Below, one piece after another: positions 12,012-23,277 of a stretch of 64,000 nt of DNA. The stretch lies in the NCBI GenBank assembly GCA_963457665.1, contig OY735202.1, forward strand, positions 47,528,901 to 47,592,900. Reading direction: 5' to 3'. The position numbers were made by a program, and so were the translations under genes. The notes beneath the pieces are model-generated. The model searched no databases. It saw only the letters and a program-made list of their open reading frames with translations, and was not told the DNA's origin. Each line of letters starts with the position of its first letter. Position 1 is the stretch's first letter. This DNA comes from Thysanoteuthis rhombus. Taxonomy: Eukaryota; Mollusca; Cephalopoda; Oegopsida; Thysanoteuthidae.

Positions 12012-12095
<84 letters not shown>
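11553..12095 (+). mobile_element. RTE-like LINE, 5'-truncated copy 3
   Basis: The copy starts in the VTYGAETWNLTK region and runs through MQRARERIILGLTSRDHKTA, NLKWQWAGHVARMADNRW and DQRRMLKD to the stop. Its tail is the longest GAT repeat in the window, about 83 bp (12013-12095). The protein frame is broken only lightly after MRNRSRQS. Confidence 0.88.
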
Positions 12096-12096
<1 letters not shown>

Positions 12097-12518
12097 GGCC
12101 TAAATATGCACGTATCCAAGTGAGAGAGAGGGGAGAATGGGAGAGAGGCAAGAATGAGAGAAGGGGGGGAACGAAAGAAAATAAGATACATTATCCATGT
12201 AATGCACAAATTCGACTTCAAAAGCATCAATATATTGTTTAAAAATCAATATCAATTATTATAATTATCATATATCTTTAAACGATGCTGCACATCCAAC
12301 GAGGAACAGTACGAGCAAGTAGAAATGGAAATATTTTATTGTTGTAGTGTTTGATAAGTATTTTATATATGTGTGTATGTGTGTGTGTGGATACGCTGGG
12401 AGTGGTATGAATGTGTATATGCATTAGAGAGAAGAATAGAGCAAAACAACGTTGGATAAAAATTTTGTATACGATTTGAAAAACGTCTGGTTGTTATATA
12501 GAGTGCTAAAAAGTGTGC

Positions 12519-12582
<64 letters not shown>
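12519..12582. repeat. (AT)n microsatellite
   Basis: About 62 bp of AT units, preceded by GTGTGCGT. Confidence 0.96.
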
Positions 12583-12586
<4 letters not shown>

Positions 12587-12837
12587 GGGAATGATTTATG
12601 TCTGGGTGAATGCTACGATGGGTGCATGTGTAAGATAGAAAAAGACAGTAAGAGAGAGCGATAGATCAGTGTGTTTAATATACATGAATCTGAACTGGTA
12701 CGTGACAGGGAGGCTCAAGGCAGAGAGATATACGCTCCTACCCATAGCTTGATGATCACACCACATATCTCAATTAAATTTTCCATGAGACCCTGGGCAT
12801 TCTTTGGCAGGTCATGTTTGAAAAGTACAAAAAGAAA

Positions 12838-13020
12838 TTGTGTGTGGTCTGTGTTCTCGCTCACCCCGATAATAATCATCTGATTTCCATCTATCTATAT
12901 GTTACTAAGAGTCTGATTTCGTTTATCTACAAGTGACCTCTAAGTAGCCAAAAGGTGCGCCGTAATCATAGGTACTTGATTTAGGTACCCTTTGTAAGTG
13001 ATCTCGTATCGATCTAAATC
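12838..13020 (+). repeat. Unnamed dispersed repeat (family GTCTG), copy 1
   Basis: Blocks GTGTGGTCTGTGTTC-CGCTCAC, GATAATAATCATCTGATTT and CGTTTATCTAC reappear in the same order at 13873-14010. The later block GACCTCTAAGTAGCC reappears at 49600-49615. Confidence 0.55.
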
Positions 13021-13096
13021 TGCTTTTCACTCTACACAGTCATTCGTAGCGCAAATATTTCTAAAAAGCAAACTTTTCAAAGGTACTCATTGAAAG

Positions 13097-13250
<154 letters not shown>

Positions 13251-13872
13251 AGAGAAAGAAAACAAGAAACATCCCCAACCGACAAGCAATCTCGGAAAGA
13301 ACAAAGTCAAAATGTATTTTTTAAATATAATGATACTTTCTTTTGACATTCAAAATTCGAGAAAAGAAAAGTCAGTTTTGGGGGAAAAATACATATAATA
13401 ATTTTTAGTTCCTTTCAATATTCAAGCTCTGTCTCCTCCAATCACGAATATCTTATTTTCCGTTACTCAGTTTCCTTTGCATCAAATTCAATATTAAGGA
13501 GGCATTTACATTTTCCTTCCAATAGAAAAAAATTGTCATTCTTTTCTTCCACGGATTTCTACGTGATAATCACTCCAGGCCTTGAATTAAAAAGTTTTCT
13601 TTAGATTTTATATCCATTATTTAATCTTTTCAACTTGGACGAACTATTTTTTTCTCCCCACTCTGTTTCAGATATCGTCTGCTTCAGCGAGTAGCACTAC
13701 CGTTTTTCATTGGTTAAAATAATTACTTCTCTGTTTTTTAATTTAAAGGGAAGTAACCCCTATACATAACTGGAATTACCTATCTTACCTTCAACTTGAT
13801 TCTTCGTTACACCCTTGAAATGCGCCAATCTAAAGATTGCAAAGGTGAGTGTAATTTGCAACTGAATAATAA

Positions 13873-14010
13873 TAGTGTGGGGTCTGTATTTGCGCTCACC
13901 TGATAATAATGATCTGATTTTCATATATCTATCCATCGATCCATCTAATACTTATTCCGTTTATCTGTAGCCAGGAGTACTGAATCATTTACCGCTAAAA
14001 GTCTTGATCT
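13873..14010 (+). repeat. Unnamed dispersed repeat (family GTCTG), copy 2
   Basis: Direct repeat of 12838-13020, about 1.03 kb downstream, with the matching blocks GTCTGTATTTGCGCTCACC and TAATAATGATCTGATTTTC. Confidence 0.55.
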
Positions 14011-14149
14011 CTTATTTGGGCCAAACGTCCCATTCAGACCTACAGCATGAAAAACCTGTCCGAACCATTTCGATATAAAATCTGTACTGCTTTCATTAAC
14101 AAAACCTGGTATTCATAACTACAGTGCAGATATATCAGAGGCCACTTGG

Positions 14150-14298
14150 CCTCGTTCCTTGTTTCCTTCCTTTCATCTTTCTTTTTTTTCTCTTTCTCTA
14201 TTTCTTCCTTTCTTTCTTTCTTCCTTCCTTTTACCCCCATTCACTCTTTTGTCTTTTTTCCTTCCTTCTTTCTTCTTTTCTTTCTTTCTTTCTCCCCT
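14150..14298. repeat. (CTTT)n-rich pyrimidine tract
   Basis: Degenerate CTTT and CCTT units. The plus strand is almost all pyrimidine. The overlapping open frames are low-complexity Ser-Phe-Leu runs. Confidence 0.9.
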
Positions 14299-14465
14299 GC
14301 TCATTTGATAACAACTTATCAGTATACGTCATTATCAGTAATTTTTGCTTGTTTTCCTTTCATCTTATTTCCATTGCCTTTTATCGCATCTCTCGAGTCA
14401 TTGTCACATCCTACGACTCTCCACCGTTAAGTAAGCAACATAAACCAGAAATTTTGGAAAAAAAA

Positions 14466-14841
14466 TAAGCTGAGAACCATGCAACGTGCACATGAAAGAA
14501 TAATGCTGGGCCTCACATGGAGAGACCACAAAACAGCACAGTACATCCGGGAAAAGAAAAGAGTTAGAAACATCATAGAATCCATAAAAAATCTCAAATG
14601 GCGGTGGGCTGGCCATGTTGCAAGAATGGCAGACAATCGATGGACATCACGACTCACAACATGGATTCCCCGAGACCACATGCGCAACCGAGGCCGGCAA
14701 AATGTTAGATGGAGAGACGAGCTAGACAAGTTCAGGAGGTACTGGCTCCGTGACGCCCATGATAGAGAAGTGTGGCAAATCCTGGGGAAGGTCTATGTCC
14801 AACGACAGACGCTAAAAGACTGATGATGATCATGATGATAT
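14466..14841 (+). mobile_element. RTE-like LINE, 5'-truncated copy 4 (best preserved tail)
   Basis: An unbroken frame of 114 codons runs from MQRAHERIMLGLTWRDHKTA through KNLKWRWAGHVARMADNRW, LTTWIPRDHMRNRGRQNVRW, DELDKFRRYWLRDAHDREVW and GKVYVQRQTLKD to the stop. That stop TGA overlaps the GAT tail (TGATGATGATCATGATGAT). This is the best template in the window for the C-terminal end of the family. Truncation at the 5' side is sharp, inside the KLRTMQRA segment. Confidence 0.9.
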
Positions 14842-15111
14842 TTGAACTCAAACTCCTCATCCTTGAAAACCTGTGTTCGAGTCGGTCGGACGTTACGTTT
14901 TTATTTCGTATCCATGATGAACGGTCGTGGGATGTAAAAACGACCCGAGAGTTGCGATAAAAAAAAAAGCAAAAGAAATAAGAAGAAAGCAAAACTAATT
15001 GAAAAATAAATAATGGTAAGCAGCTCAATGTTCACTCTTACATAGCGTTCATCCTTCAGTCTTTGACTGACTTTCTAAGTTGGTTGGAACAGGAAATCTC
15101 GTGTATCCAAA

Positions 15112-15575
15112 CAAATAAAACCGGTCTGGTTAGTCGCTCAATAGAAACTGTCATCTGGCCAATGTCTTTTGGCAGCATGACATGTGCGTGATGATCAATT
15201 AAAAATTATAAAAGGGTTGATCAATGAGCAAGTCACTTCTCTAGTCGTTTGTTGGGGAGTAATTCCAGGAAAACGCCTGATTGAATTTTTTAGTCTAAAT
15301 GCTGCCGGACACACACTGAGGGACCAATTTATTATAAACCTGCATTGCAAAATAACTGCCTACATTTTGGAAACATCTATCGGAGAGAATTTTCAAAACC
15401 TTTTTCTTTTATATATATGTATAAAGAGTAAATGCCGAATTCTTCAGCCCTCTAGTGCCATTGGTGCGCCCTGTGCACATGATAAATACATACCTAGCCA
15501 GAATACATTAAAAACTGAAGAAACATGTGTTGACAGTTTTGGTGATAGTTTTGGATGAAGGTTTAATAAAAAAAG
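15112..15575 (+). repeat. Unnamed ~450 bp dispersed repeat (R450), copy 1
   Basis: It begins GGTCTGGTTAGTCGCTCAAT-AGAAACTGTCA. Midway it has GAGGGACCAATTTATTATAAA. It ends with CCCTCTAGTGCCATTGG, CATACCTAGCCAG and TTGACAGTTTTGGTGATAG. The same blocks in the same order are found at 20300-20725 and, inverted, at 53625-54040; the last third alone is at 46165-46300. A 9 bp string near the left (AAACTGTCA) is inverted near the right (TGACAGTTT). I see no open frame, A box or B box. Confidence 0.75.
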
Positions 15576-15579
15576 AAAA

Positions 15580-16675
15580 TAGAAGATGGAGTCAATCTCA
15601 TCATCTTAGTGAAGGAGAAAGTAGCAGATGGGATTGGTACGGTTGTTTATTTGCAGAGATAAACTGATTTCTACGCATTCTAAACTGTCCACGAAAGATA
15701 CGCCTTTTTTGATATTCAGCTGTTTTGTTTCCTTGTTTCCTGTAACGAAAATTCACCACTAAGAACTGGAGTATTTCTTGACTTATATGGAAACACGGAA
15801 GTTTGGAAAAATTGAGGGTATCTATTTCCGTTACATGTTTCAAGAGACTGATTTTTTTCTCGTTGTCTGTCTTGTTTCCATATTGTCTATGAAAATCACC
15901 ATTATGTCAGATAATTCTCATCCATTTCTTCACTAAAATCAGATATCCAACTATGAACAATTGAAAAGATATTTCTCAGTGATTACTCGATAACTGACTA
16001 TTGTACAGAGTTGATATTCGTCACATATTAGTCAGCACACCAGGCAGTGCAGTGTTGAGTTTGAGTTTTTGTAGATAAAGCATTAAAAATCATAGATCTT
16101 TCTTCATGATTTATATAAATTATCTCCCTTGACTCCTACTTTTTGGAATTGTTTAAATAATATTTAAATTGGCAACACTGATGAGAAGTGACCGATATAA
16201 TTTGAAGCCACAGTTTTAGTACGAAGAGCGGAAAATTATTTTACATGACATTTATATCAGGCTGCTCCACACACCATAAGATCGGACCCTTGAGAAGCAT
16301 GCACCATAGGAATGCACGCTACCCTAGTGATCCTAATTGCATTGATATGACAAGAGAAAGACACTCACAAGAATTGAAGAAAGACAAGATAGAAATTGGG
16401 GATTGTAAGACTATGAATTTCAAGTGTAGAAAAGTGAATAAACAGTAAGAGGGAGCATTTTATACGTTGGTATTGCAGATTTTGAAACTATGCAAATATA
16501 CCTACTTTAGTTGTAAAGGCGTTAAACACCAATCCATGAGATCCTTTTTAGAAGAAAAAACAATAAGTGATGGAAATTTTAAAATTTGAAAGCCAACTAC
16601 AAACGACAAAAGCAGACTCACGACCGTTGCAGCCACCAAGCTAGACAAAAGATTGAAATAAAGTGATAGAGTGAT
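15580..16675. other. No recognised feature
   Basis: Unique-looking AT-rich sequence. The open frames at 15601-15843 and 16245-16448 have no family motif or splice support. Confidence 0.35.

Positions 16676-16678
<3 letters not shown>

Positions 16679-16720
<42 letters not shown>
16679..16720. repeat. (GA)n microsatellite
   Basis: Perfect GA units of about 42 bp, abutting the head of the SINE-like element. Confidence 0.96.
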
Positions 16721-16721
<1 letters not shown>

Positions 16722-16724
<3 letters not shown>

Positions 16725-16830
16725 GACACAAGCCTGGCTGCTGCAGGGTCAAACTACACGGCTCCTTCTATCCAAACTGAAGATGATTTCTGCCACTTTT
16801 GTGTTGTGTACAGAATGGAAAAATTCGAAG
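16722..16830 (+). mobile_element. SINE-like element, family A, copy 1
   Basis: The order is AAGCCTGGCTGCTGCAGG, the B-box-like GGGTCAAACTAC, AACTGAAGATGATTTCTGCC and TTGTGTTGTGTACAG. The same order is found on the minus strand at 37460-37560 and 57690-57850, where the box reads GGGTCGAACTCC. The tRNA-like box and dispersed copies suggest a tRNA-derived SINE; this is an inference. Confidence 0.55.
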
Positions 16831-16852
16831 GTATGTATAAATTTTGTCATTT

Positions 16853-16985
16853 TGGCTCAGTTGATGAGAGAGCCACCTAAGAATCACTATGTCGTGGTTT
16901 CAAATCACGGTAGGGTTATGTTAATTTCATGTAAAGGTTTGGTTTAACGTGAGGGGATAGACAAACGGTGGAGAGTTTACTTCCC
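16853..16985 (+). mobile_element. tRNA-like head of a SINE (family C)
   Basis: TGGCTCAGTTGATGAGAG fits a tRNA A box and GTGGTTTCAAATCACGG fits a B box with a paired T-arm-like stem. Spacing is about 30 bp, close to that in tRNAs. No complete acceptor stem is seen, so this is a SINE head or tRNA pseudogene, not a functional tRNA. Confidence 0.45.
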
Positions 16986-17039
16986 TGAATTAGATTAGGA
17001 TTGTTTTTGTTACGTGAGAAAGTCAACTCCAACTTGGAC

Positions 17040-17810
17040 TGGAATTTGATAAGAAAAAAAAGTACAGATGGAAATGATGGACAGACAAGGAGAAATAATT
17101 AGAAGAATGGTGAGAGGCTAAATGGATGGATAGTCAACCTCACACGCCATAAGTAATGTAGTTAAACTGATCCTTACTGAGCCCAAAATACTTGTGGCCT
17201 TGAGACAGATTAGCTTAATAATCGTGGGGGAATAATGGTTGAATTACAGGGGAGTAATGGTTTACAGTGTCAAATACACACAGCAACACGATCCAACATA
17301 CACCTAAAACCACGTTGAAGGATTTATAGAGAACAACAAAGATTTTAATTTTCTTCTGAATATTAAAAAAAGGGTTTGTTTGTAATACTTATATTTTGGA
17401 ATATTCTTACTCTGCTTGAATTGAATAATATATTGATGATTGAACAGCGTAAAAATTGTTTCTCCAAGATTTTTAAGTGCATATGTTGATTGCTTTCTAT
17501 TCTACTACATATGTATGAAGTTTATAATACATTTCAGACAGTGAATCGGCACCCAAATCCAGTCCTTGTTAACAAGCCGGTCTTATAGACCATATTTGAT
17601 TGAAGCGAAATTGATCCTCACTGAGTGACCAACACATTACCCTTGTTTCAGCTAAACTTATCCATGAATAAAGATTAAAAATATCGTTGAAAGGACAGAC
17701 ATTTCTTTCACTTTCATCAATTCGTGCTACTTGAGCGGAAGCAGAAAACGGAAACGAGGCGTTAGTGGCTTACCTCATGGCTGAAATAGTTACATATTTC
17801 CCTTTGTCAT
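17040..17810. other. No recognised feature
   Basis: AT-rich DNA without coding character, shared repeats or simple repeats. Confidence 0.35.
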
Positions 17811-17814
17811 AATC

Positions 17815-18033
17815 AACCATTGTAAGTCCACAGTTGGTTAAGGGCCCTTCCCATCACATGACGACCGTGATTGTGCAAATCTCTGTCATGTGCTACTGGC
17901 GAACTTTTCTGTCTCATCCATCCATCTTGTGTCTGGTCTTTTCCTACCGCGTTTACTGTTCAATGATCACGAGTCGGTTTGTTATTTGTTCCAGTTGTTG
18001 TCATCTCTTCTTGCTAAGTGTCCAAACCAGCTC
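17815..18033 (-). mobile_element. LINE fragment, second family, C-terminal end
   Basis: The minus strand reads SWFGHLARRDDNNWNK and then, in a neighbouring frame, RGRKRPDTRWMDE. This matches the end of LINE polyproteins of the type WAGHVARR-DNRW-RGRPxxRWxDE. It differs from the main RTE-like family in having RR in place of RM, and it has no GAT tail. Frames are shifted. Confidence 0.65.
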
Positions 18034-18063
18034 TTTTTTTTTTTTTGTTGCTTAATTATTTGT

Positions 18064-18165
18064 AAAACGAACTGAGGACCAAGTGAGAATCGTACAGAGA
18101 GCTATGGAAAGAGCAATGGTACGGATAACTCCAAGAGATAGAAAAAAAGATCAACATTTCCCTAT
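18064..18165 (+). mobile_element. LINE fragment, second family, upstream segment, inverted
   Basis: The plus strand reads as TEDQVRIVQRAMERAMVRIT, then PRDRKKDQ, the segment that normally lies just before WAGHVARR. It is in opposite orientation to the neighbour at 17815-18033, with a T-run and about 30 bp between them. Confidence 0.6.
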
Positions 18166-18619
18166 GTATCTGTTGTAAAATGCTGCTCCGTGACTTTTTG
18201 TGAATGCATTTTATTCAGTAGAAATACAAGGTTTCTGTGGATTGTTCTGGATTCAACAGCCGCATTGAAATATCAATACGATTGCCTATTTTAATTCAAT
18301 GGCTCAGAATCCTGCATGTAAGCCGAGAACTCTGCCCTTCAAAATCAGTGGTGACAATTTAAACTAAAACAAAAAAAAATCGATGAGACACAGTCAGCTT
18401 TGAAGATCAGAATGAAAGGTGAAGGTTTTGAAACTTCCGATAAAATCGATATTCTTTCACTTGGGCATCTCGTTTTACTCAGTAGCAAGAAATGAGAGCA
18501 GAATTGTGTATAAGAAGCATCAATAGTGACGTTGAGTAATTTGGAGTGATTGGGGAGCAGATGTCGAAAATATGACAGCAGGCTAAAAAAAACAACTATA
18601 TTTTACATTTTTCGTTCCA

Positions 18620-19900
18620 CTGCGAAAGGTGGGGTTTGTCGGAACGTTGAGTAGGTTGAAACACCTTACTTTAAGCAGAAACTGAAAACCTGGTGGGGAC
18701 TGTGTTCCCTTTGAGGGCCTTTGATACAATCAACTATATCTGTATCAAGTCGATACAGAAGGTTCCCAAGCGCACAGAAGGGTTTGTTTTCGCATCTTGA
18801 AGTAAATTTTTCTCTTGTTAGAAACATTCAGTTTATTCCGTAGATACTGTGGTCAAAAATTAACGCTTTGGCGTGTTGATTGTTTGGTAGAGATTATTTG
18901 GAATAGGGCAGTAAATAATTTGTATGTTCCAATTTGTGTTGCGTAAACTGCATGTGTTGAGATTATTACTGCACGGGGCTACTTGGAACATGATGCGTGG
19001 AGTTAGTTGGAACATTGGGCCTATAAACATTGATGAGGATTCCCCTGCAACAGAAGGTGTAACAACCAGTTCCACTATAGTTACCCGACTGACCGCAAAT
19101 ACTGCAACATCAAGTCATCCACGACCTTCTGGCTCCGGTGTATCTTGGGGATATCCGCCCTTTCATCAAAGAAGACCCAAGGAAGAGAAAAGGTGAGGGA
19201 AAAGATGGGAGAACAAGAGTTCTCACTGACACACTAGGGCGATTTGAAATCGCACAGGAGACCGAAAAGAAAGGAAAATCGTCTAAGGGACAAAAAAAAA
19301 CAAAGCCTACAAGGTGATTAGTTGAAGACCCCACACAGGATACTGATAGTGAGGACAGTAAAGAAGAGGAGGAACCATCTGACGGTGAGCAAACCGCAAA
19401 CAATCAGGCATGTGGAGACCCTTCAGGTGCAGGGATATGGGGTATTAGGTTCCTGTGCGTTATTCAGGGAAGTAACAGATGCACTATTATGTTACACTGG
19501 TTGATGGAAGATGATGTTGAGGCTGGAACGTGTTCCTAGCAAAGATTTTCAGCACACCATATTTACAATGCCAGATAATGCTAAAATATACACACATCAA
19601 CATGAGGACATCATAATAATTCTACCTGCTTCGTACATAGTGCTTCTAGCGGAAACTTGAGTTTCCTATTGATATATCGTCCTACGAGCGAGAGTTGATA
19701 CAAAATTATGTTGTAGACCAATAAACCTTTTTTTATAGGCAACCAACCAAAGTGACAATCGTGCCCAGTCGAAGTTACTTGATGAAATACATAATTAAAA
19801 TTGAGAGTTAAAATGATGCCAACATAATTCTTGAATTGTCCTATAATATCTGGTGTGTTCCAACATGCCCTATGGCATGTTCCACTTACCCCACTGTGGA
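18620..19900 (+). mobile_element. pogo/Tigger-like DNA transposon remnant
   Basis: The reading VYLGDIRPFIKEDPRKRKGE, then RTRVLTDTLGRFEI, an acidic EDSKEEEEPSDGE stretch and a final DFQHTIFTMPDNAKI with EDIIIILPAS matches the C-terminal tail of pogo/Tigger-type transposases (family pattern IRPFPKAxPRK, TDTPEK, FxFPD, DIxxVLP). Upstream, NIGPINIDEDSPATEGVT fits the segment just before it. The ends carry GGTGGGGTTTGTCGGAAC (about 18628-18645) and the inverted TTCCACTTACCCCACTG (about 19880-19896). Only the C-terminal third of a transposase is recognisable, so the copy is internally deleted. Several stops and shifts are present. Confidence 0.6.
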
Positions 19901-20298
19901 GCGAGTCGAAACGTCTTGATTTGGTTCACCAAAAGTTTCCTTTCAGAAATCTCTCGAAGCCTCTGCTGAACGTATTTTCTGACTCAACTGTACGCTTGTA
20001 TTTCCATGAATAGATGACGTAGTAGAATTATAAGTATAAACTTATGTTCAAAAAGGCGTTTTTGTGTAATACGTTCCAATTAACCCTATGTTCCCCCCCC
20101 ACACACACACACTTTTTTCCCGTTTGAAATCGGTCATTTCATTAATAAATTAGATATTGTCAGCCTTATCTTCTAGTATGTCACACTTTCAATCTCTTTT
20201 CTGTTCATTTTCACCATTTCTGTTTGTTGATGTTTGGAGAGTGTGGAGTGGAGCGGGAACTTATCACTTGAAACCTCGCACTGCATCGTCACGTTTCA
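19900..20298. other. No clear feature
   Basis: TTCCAATTAACCCTATGTTCC near 20080 resembles the sub-terminal strings of the pogo-like element, so the element may reach about 20100. A C-run with a short CA array follows at 20092-20112. Confidence 0.3.
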
Positions 20299-20299
20299 G

Positions 20300-20725
20300 T
20301 TGAAATTCGGTTATTCTGGTTAGTCACACAATAGATACCGTCACGTGACCAATCTCTATTGGCAGCATGGGGGGGGAAAGGGGGATCAATGAAAAAGTTG
20401 CTTCCGCCGCATTCTGTTGGGCACTGATTACTAAAAAAAATCCGAATTTTATCTTATCTTTTTTTAAATAAGTGAGCACAAACTAAGGGACCAATTTAGC
20501 ATAAAGTCACATTGCAAACTGAACCAACCCTCTAAAAAACCTATTTTGGGGTAATTGAAAAAAAATCACATAATAAAGAGTGAAGGTTTGAAGTTTCAGG
20601 CCTCTAGCTCCATTGGTACGGTCTGTATGCATAATACATAAATACATACATAGCCAGCCAGTTAGACCTACTTGAAAACTGAAAAGAAATAACTATATTG
20701 ACAGTTTTGGTTGATATTTACTAAT
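20300..20725 (+). repeat. R450 repeat, copy 2
   Basis: It begins TCTGGTTAGTCACACAATAG and contains AAGGGACCAATTTAGCATAAA and CTCTAGCTCCATTGGTACGG. It ends with TTGACAGTTTTGGTTGATA. It matches 15112-15575 through its whole length with many substitutions. Confidence 0.75.
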
Positions 20726-21134
20726 AATCAGGTTTCACATGACCGACTTTTCGCAAACCTATCCATAATTCGCCACCACTAACCGCCGCCCCAATCTTTT
20801 TTCCAACCACATCTTCACTTTTCTCCACCCACGCCAATGCACATAGAAAACTATTCAGCATCAACAAACATTTTACGTCTCCACATACACATACTGCACT
20901 GTCCCTTGTAGGACGTGTGGAACTTTTCAAAGATATAGAAAATGATACCAGTCATGTTGAAGAAACATTTGTGCATGCTTGTAAAAAAAGAGGGATGGGA
21001 GATACCCGTACACACTGAAAGAAACAATGTATGATTACAAAGAAATTGATATTGATTTTTATCTCGAGTCATATTCGCGTGGACAATATCTCTCTCTAAA
21101 ACATAAATCGTAGTCTTCCTTGTATATATATATG

Positions 21135-21231
21135 TGTATGTGTGTGTGTGTGAGTCATCCACAGACAGCTGTTTCGTTGTATTACAACTCCTCAGCATGG
21201 CTATAGACTATTCAATATCCAATCCAGTGCC

Positions 21232-21312
<81 letters not shown>
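21135..21312. repeat. Compound (AT)n-(GT)n microsatellites
   Basis: A short AT-to-GT run at 21122-21151 is followed by a longer (AT)n passing into (GT)n at 21231-21312. Confidence 0.95.
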
Positions 21313-21315
<3 letters not shown>

Positions 21316-21394
21316 CACACATTTATTTTTTGTCACTTTATGACACGACCAGATGCATTTCAAATCGCAAACATATCCCATTTCCTCTTCTTTT

Positions 21395-21535
21395 AGGAAT
21401 CTACTGAAGATGAGAACACTTCCCGAAACGCGTATAGATACTAAATAATTTGTGAATTAATTGATTAATAAATAAAGTCTCTTTACTTTTATTCCTGAAT
21501 TTGTCTCATTTCCCAATGTTCACAATCATACATAT
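21395..21535 (+). mobile_element. 3' end of a Penelope-like element
   Basis: CTACTGAAGATGAGAACAC, TTCCCGAAACGCGTATAG and AATAAATAAAGTCTC match the 3' end at 7180-7320 closely, including TTAATTGATT and TGTCTCATTTCC. Little else of the element is left. Confidence 0.65.
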
Positions 21536-21714
21536 ATGTAGTGGATTCAAAAATTATCCGATACATTCAAAAAACTATATTTTATCAGCCTTGAATATAC
21601 TGCATTAAAATCCACAGGATTTCGACTAACAAATACAAAAATCTAAAGATATTGGAATACTAGCAATAATACCTGGAGTTGCCTGGGGATGGGGGATGTG
21701 CAAATGTATTAACA

Positions 21715-22155
21715 TGATTTCCCTTTGCTTCAGACCCCTGAGAGGGAAAAACAGTTTCCCCATCCTTTAGACACCTAGAAGCGAAAAAACGTCCTCGCTC
21801 AAATTTGACCCCTGGAAGAGGAAGTAAAAATTCCCACACCATGATTTTGAACCCTAAAAGTAAAAACAAAAGTCTGCCCCCGATTTTGACCCCTGAGAAT
21901 GAAAGCAGAATTCCCTCCACGCAATTTTGACCCCTAGACCCCTAAAAGAAAAACCCCTCTATTTTGACGCCTGAAAGTGGAAAAAAGTTCTGCTACGATT
22001 TTCACTTCTAAAAATGAAAAAAAAAAGTTTAGTATCGATTTTGACTCCTATATGTGAAAAAAATTCTCCGATATTTTGAACTCTAAAATTGAAAAAAAAA
22101 ATCACCCCAGTTATGACCCAAAAAGAGAAAAATAAAAGTTCCTACGATATAATTT
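21715..22155. repeat. Degenerate minisatellite of about 40 bp units (locus 2)
   Basis: About ten imperfect units of the type GATTTTGACCCCTGAAAG, then an A-rich block and TTCCCCC. The unit and orientation match 4325-4555. The open frame on the minus strand (21660-21920) is only the repeat read through. Confidence 0.8.
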
Positions 22156-22469
22156 GCATAAAATTCAATAATAATGTCGTTAGAATATGAAATTCTGTGG
22201 AAAAAAAAGATCTATCAGATTTTTTTGCAAGTTACGTTCTTTGGATACCGAAAAAATTCAACAACATTATTATATTTTGAAAAGATTTATTTTTTTAAAT
22301 CAAAATACTGAGAAATTTTGATTTCAAAAAGGCTTAGAATTACTCTAACAAAAAATACACAGCCCACAGCCACTTTTGTGACAACAATTCGAAATGTGTA
22401 GTTTAGAAAAGTAAACAAACACCTAAAATGACTGCACCAATGTACACTCAAAAATAAACAAAGAAAATG

Positions 22470-22564
22470 GATAGATAGATAGATAGATAGATAAATTGAT
22501 AGATAGATTGATTGATTGATTGATTGATTGATACTTACATACGTACGTACATACATACATACAT
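22470..22564. repeat. (ATAG)n-(ATTG)n-(TACA)n compound tetranucleotide repeat
   Basis: Three different tetranucleotide arrays follow each other. Confidence 0.95.
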
Positions 22565-23277
22565 ATGAACAGCAAATCTGTTCTTTTTTTACTGTACGGA
22601 AAAGGCAAAATTATCATTTAAAAAACTGTCTCGTGAATGAAGCAAAAGTTAATCTCGAATGTTGAAATGTAAAAAAAACAAGACAACTATAAAACAAAAA
22701 TGTTATTCTCAGCGTAATTAGAATTAGACATAAATGACTCTGTGGAAGTTAATTTGAATGTTCATATTGTCAAAATCCTAGAGATTTGTTAAATTGCTAG
22801 AGTTGGCTATACTATGGCAATTCGTCAGCCCTCCAAATTAAAGACTTTTCCGATTTCAGCATACATTTTGTAGGGAGAGGATACAATAAGAGAGATGCAT
22901 TGACGTCATGTAGGAACGAATTCCGTAGCAATTGAAGTTGTGCATGACGGTGAGGATTGTTGCTTCATTCAAGAGAGACCTTTTGTTTTGTTTCTATCAA
23001 AATGATCAACTTTTATGTCTACCGCATTTCTCAAGTCATCGTACTGATTTCTTGAAAGTAAAAAAACAAATCTGATATTGTTTCTTTCCATTCATCTATT
23101 TACATTAATATTCGTTTCTTGGTTTCTCATTTCAATTGTTGTTTCTGCTTTCATTTTATTTTAGAAGATTTCAAAAAAAAAAGTCCTGAACCTTATTTAC
23201 ACTTTTTGGATTTACCAATTTAAAAATCTTGGGATCGTATCCATCATGGAGCGACAATTTTTCTTCTCAGCTTTCGA

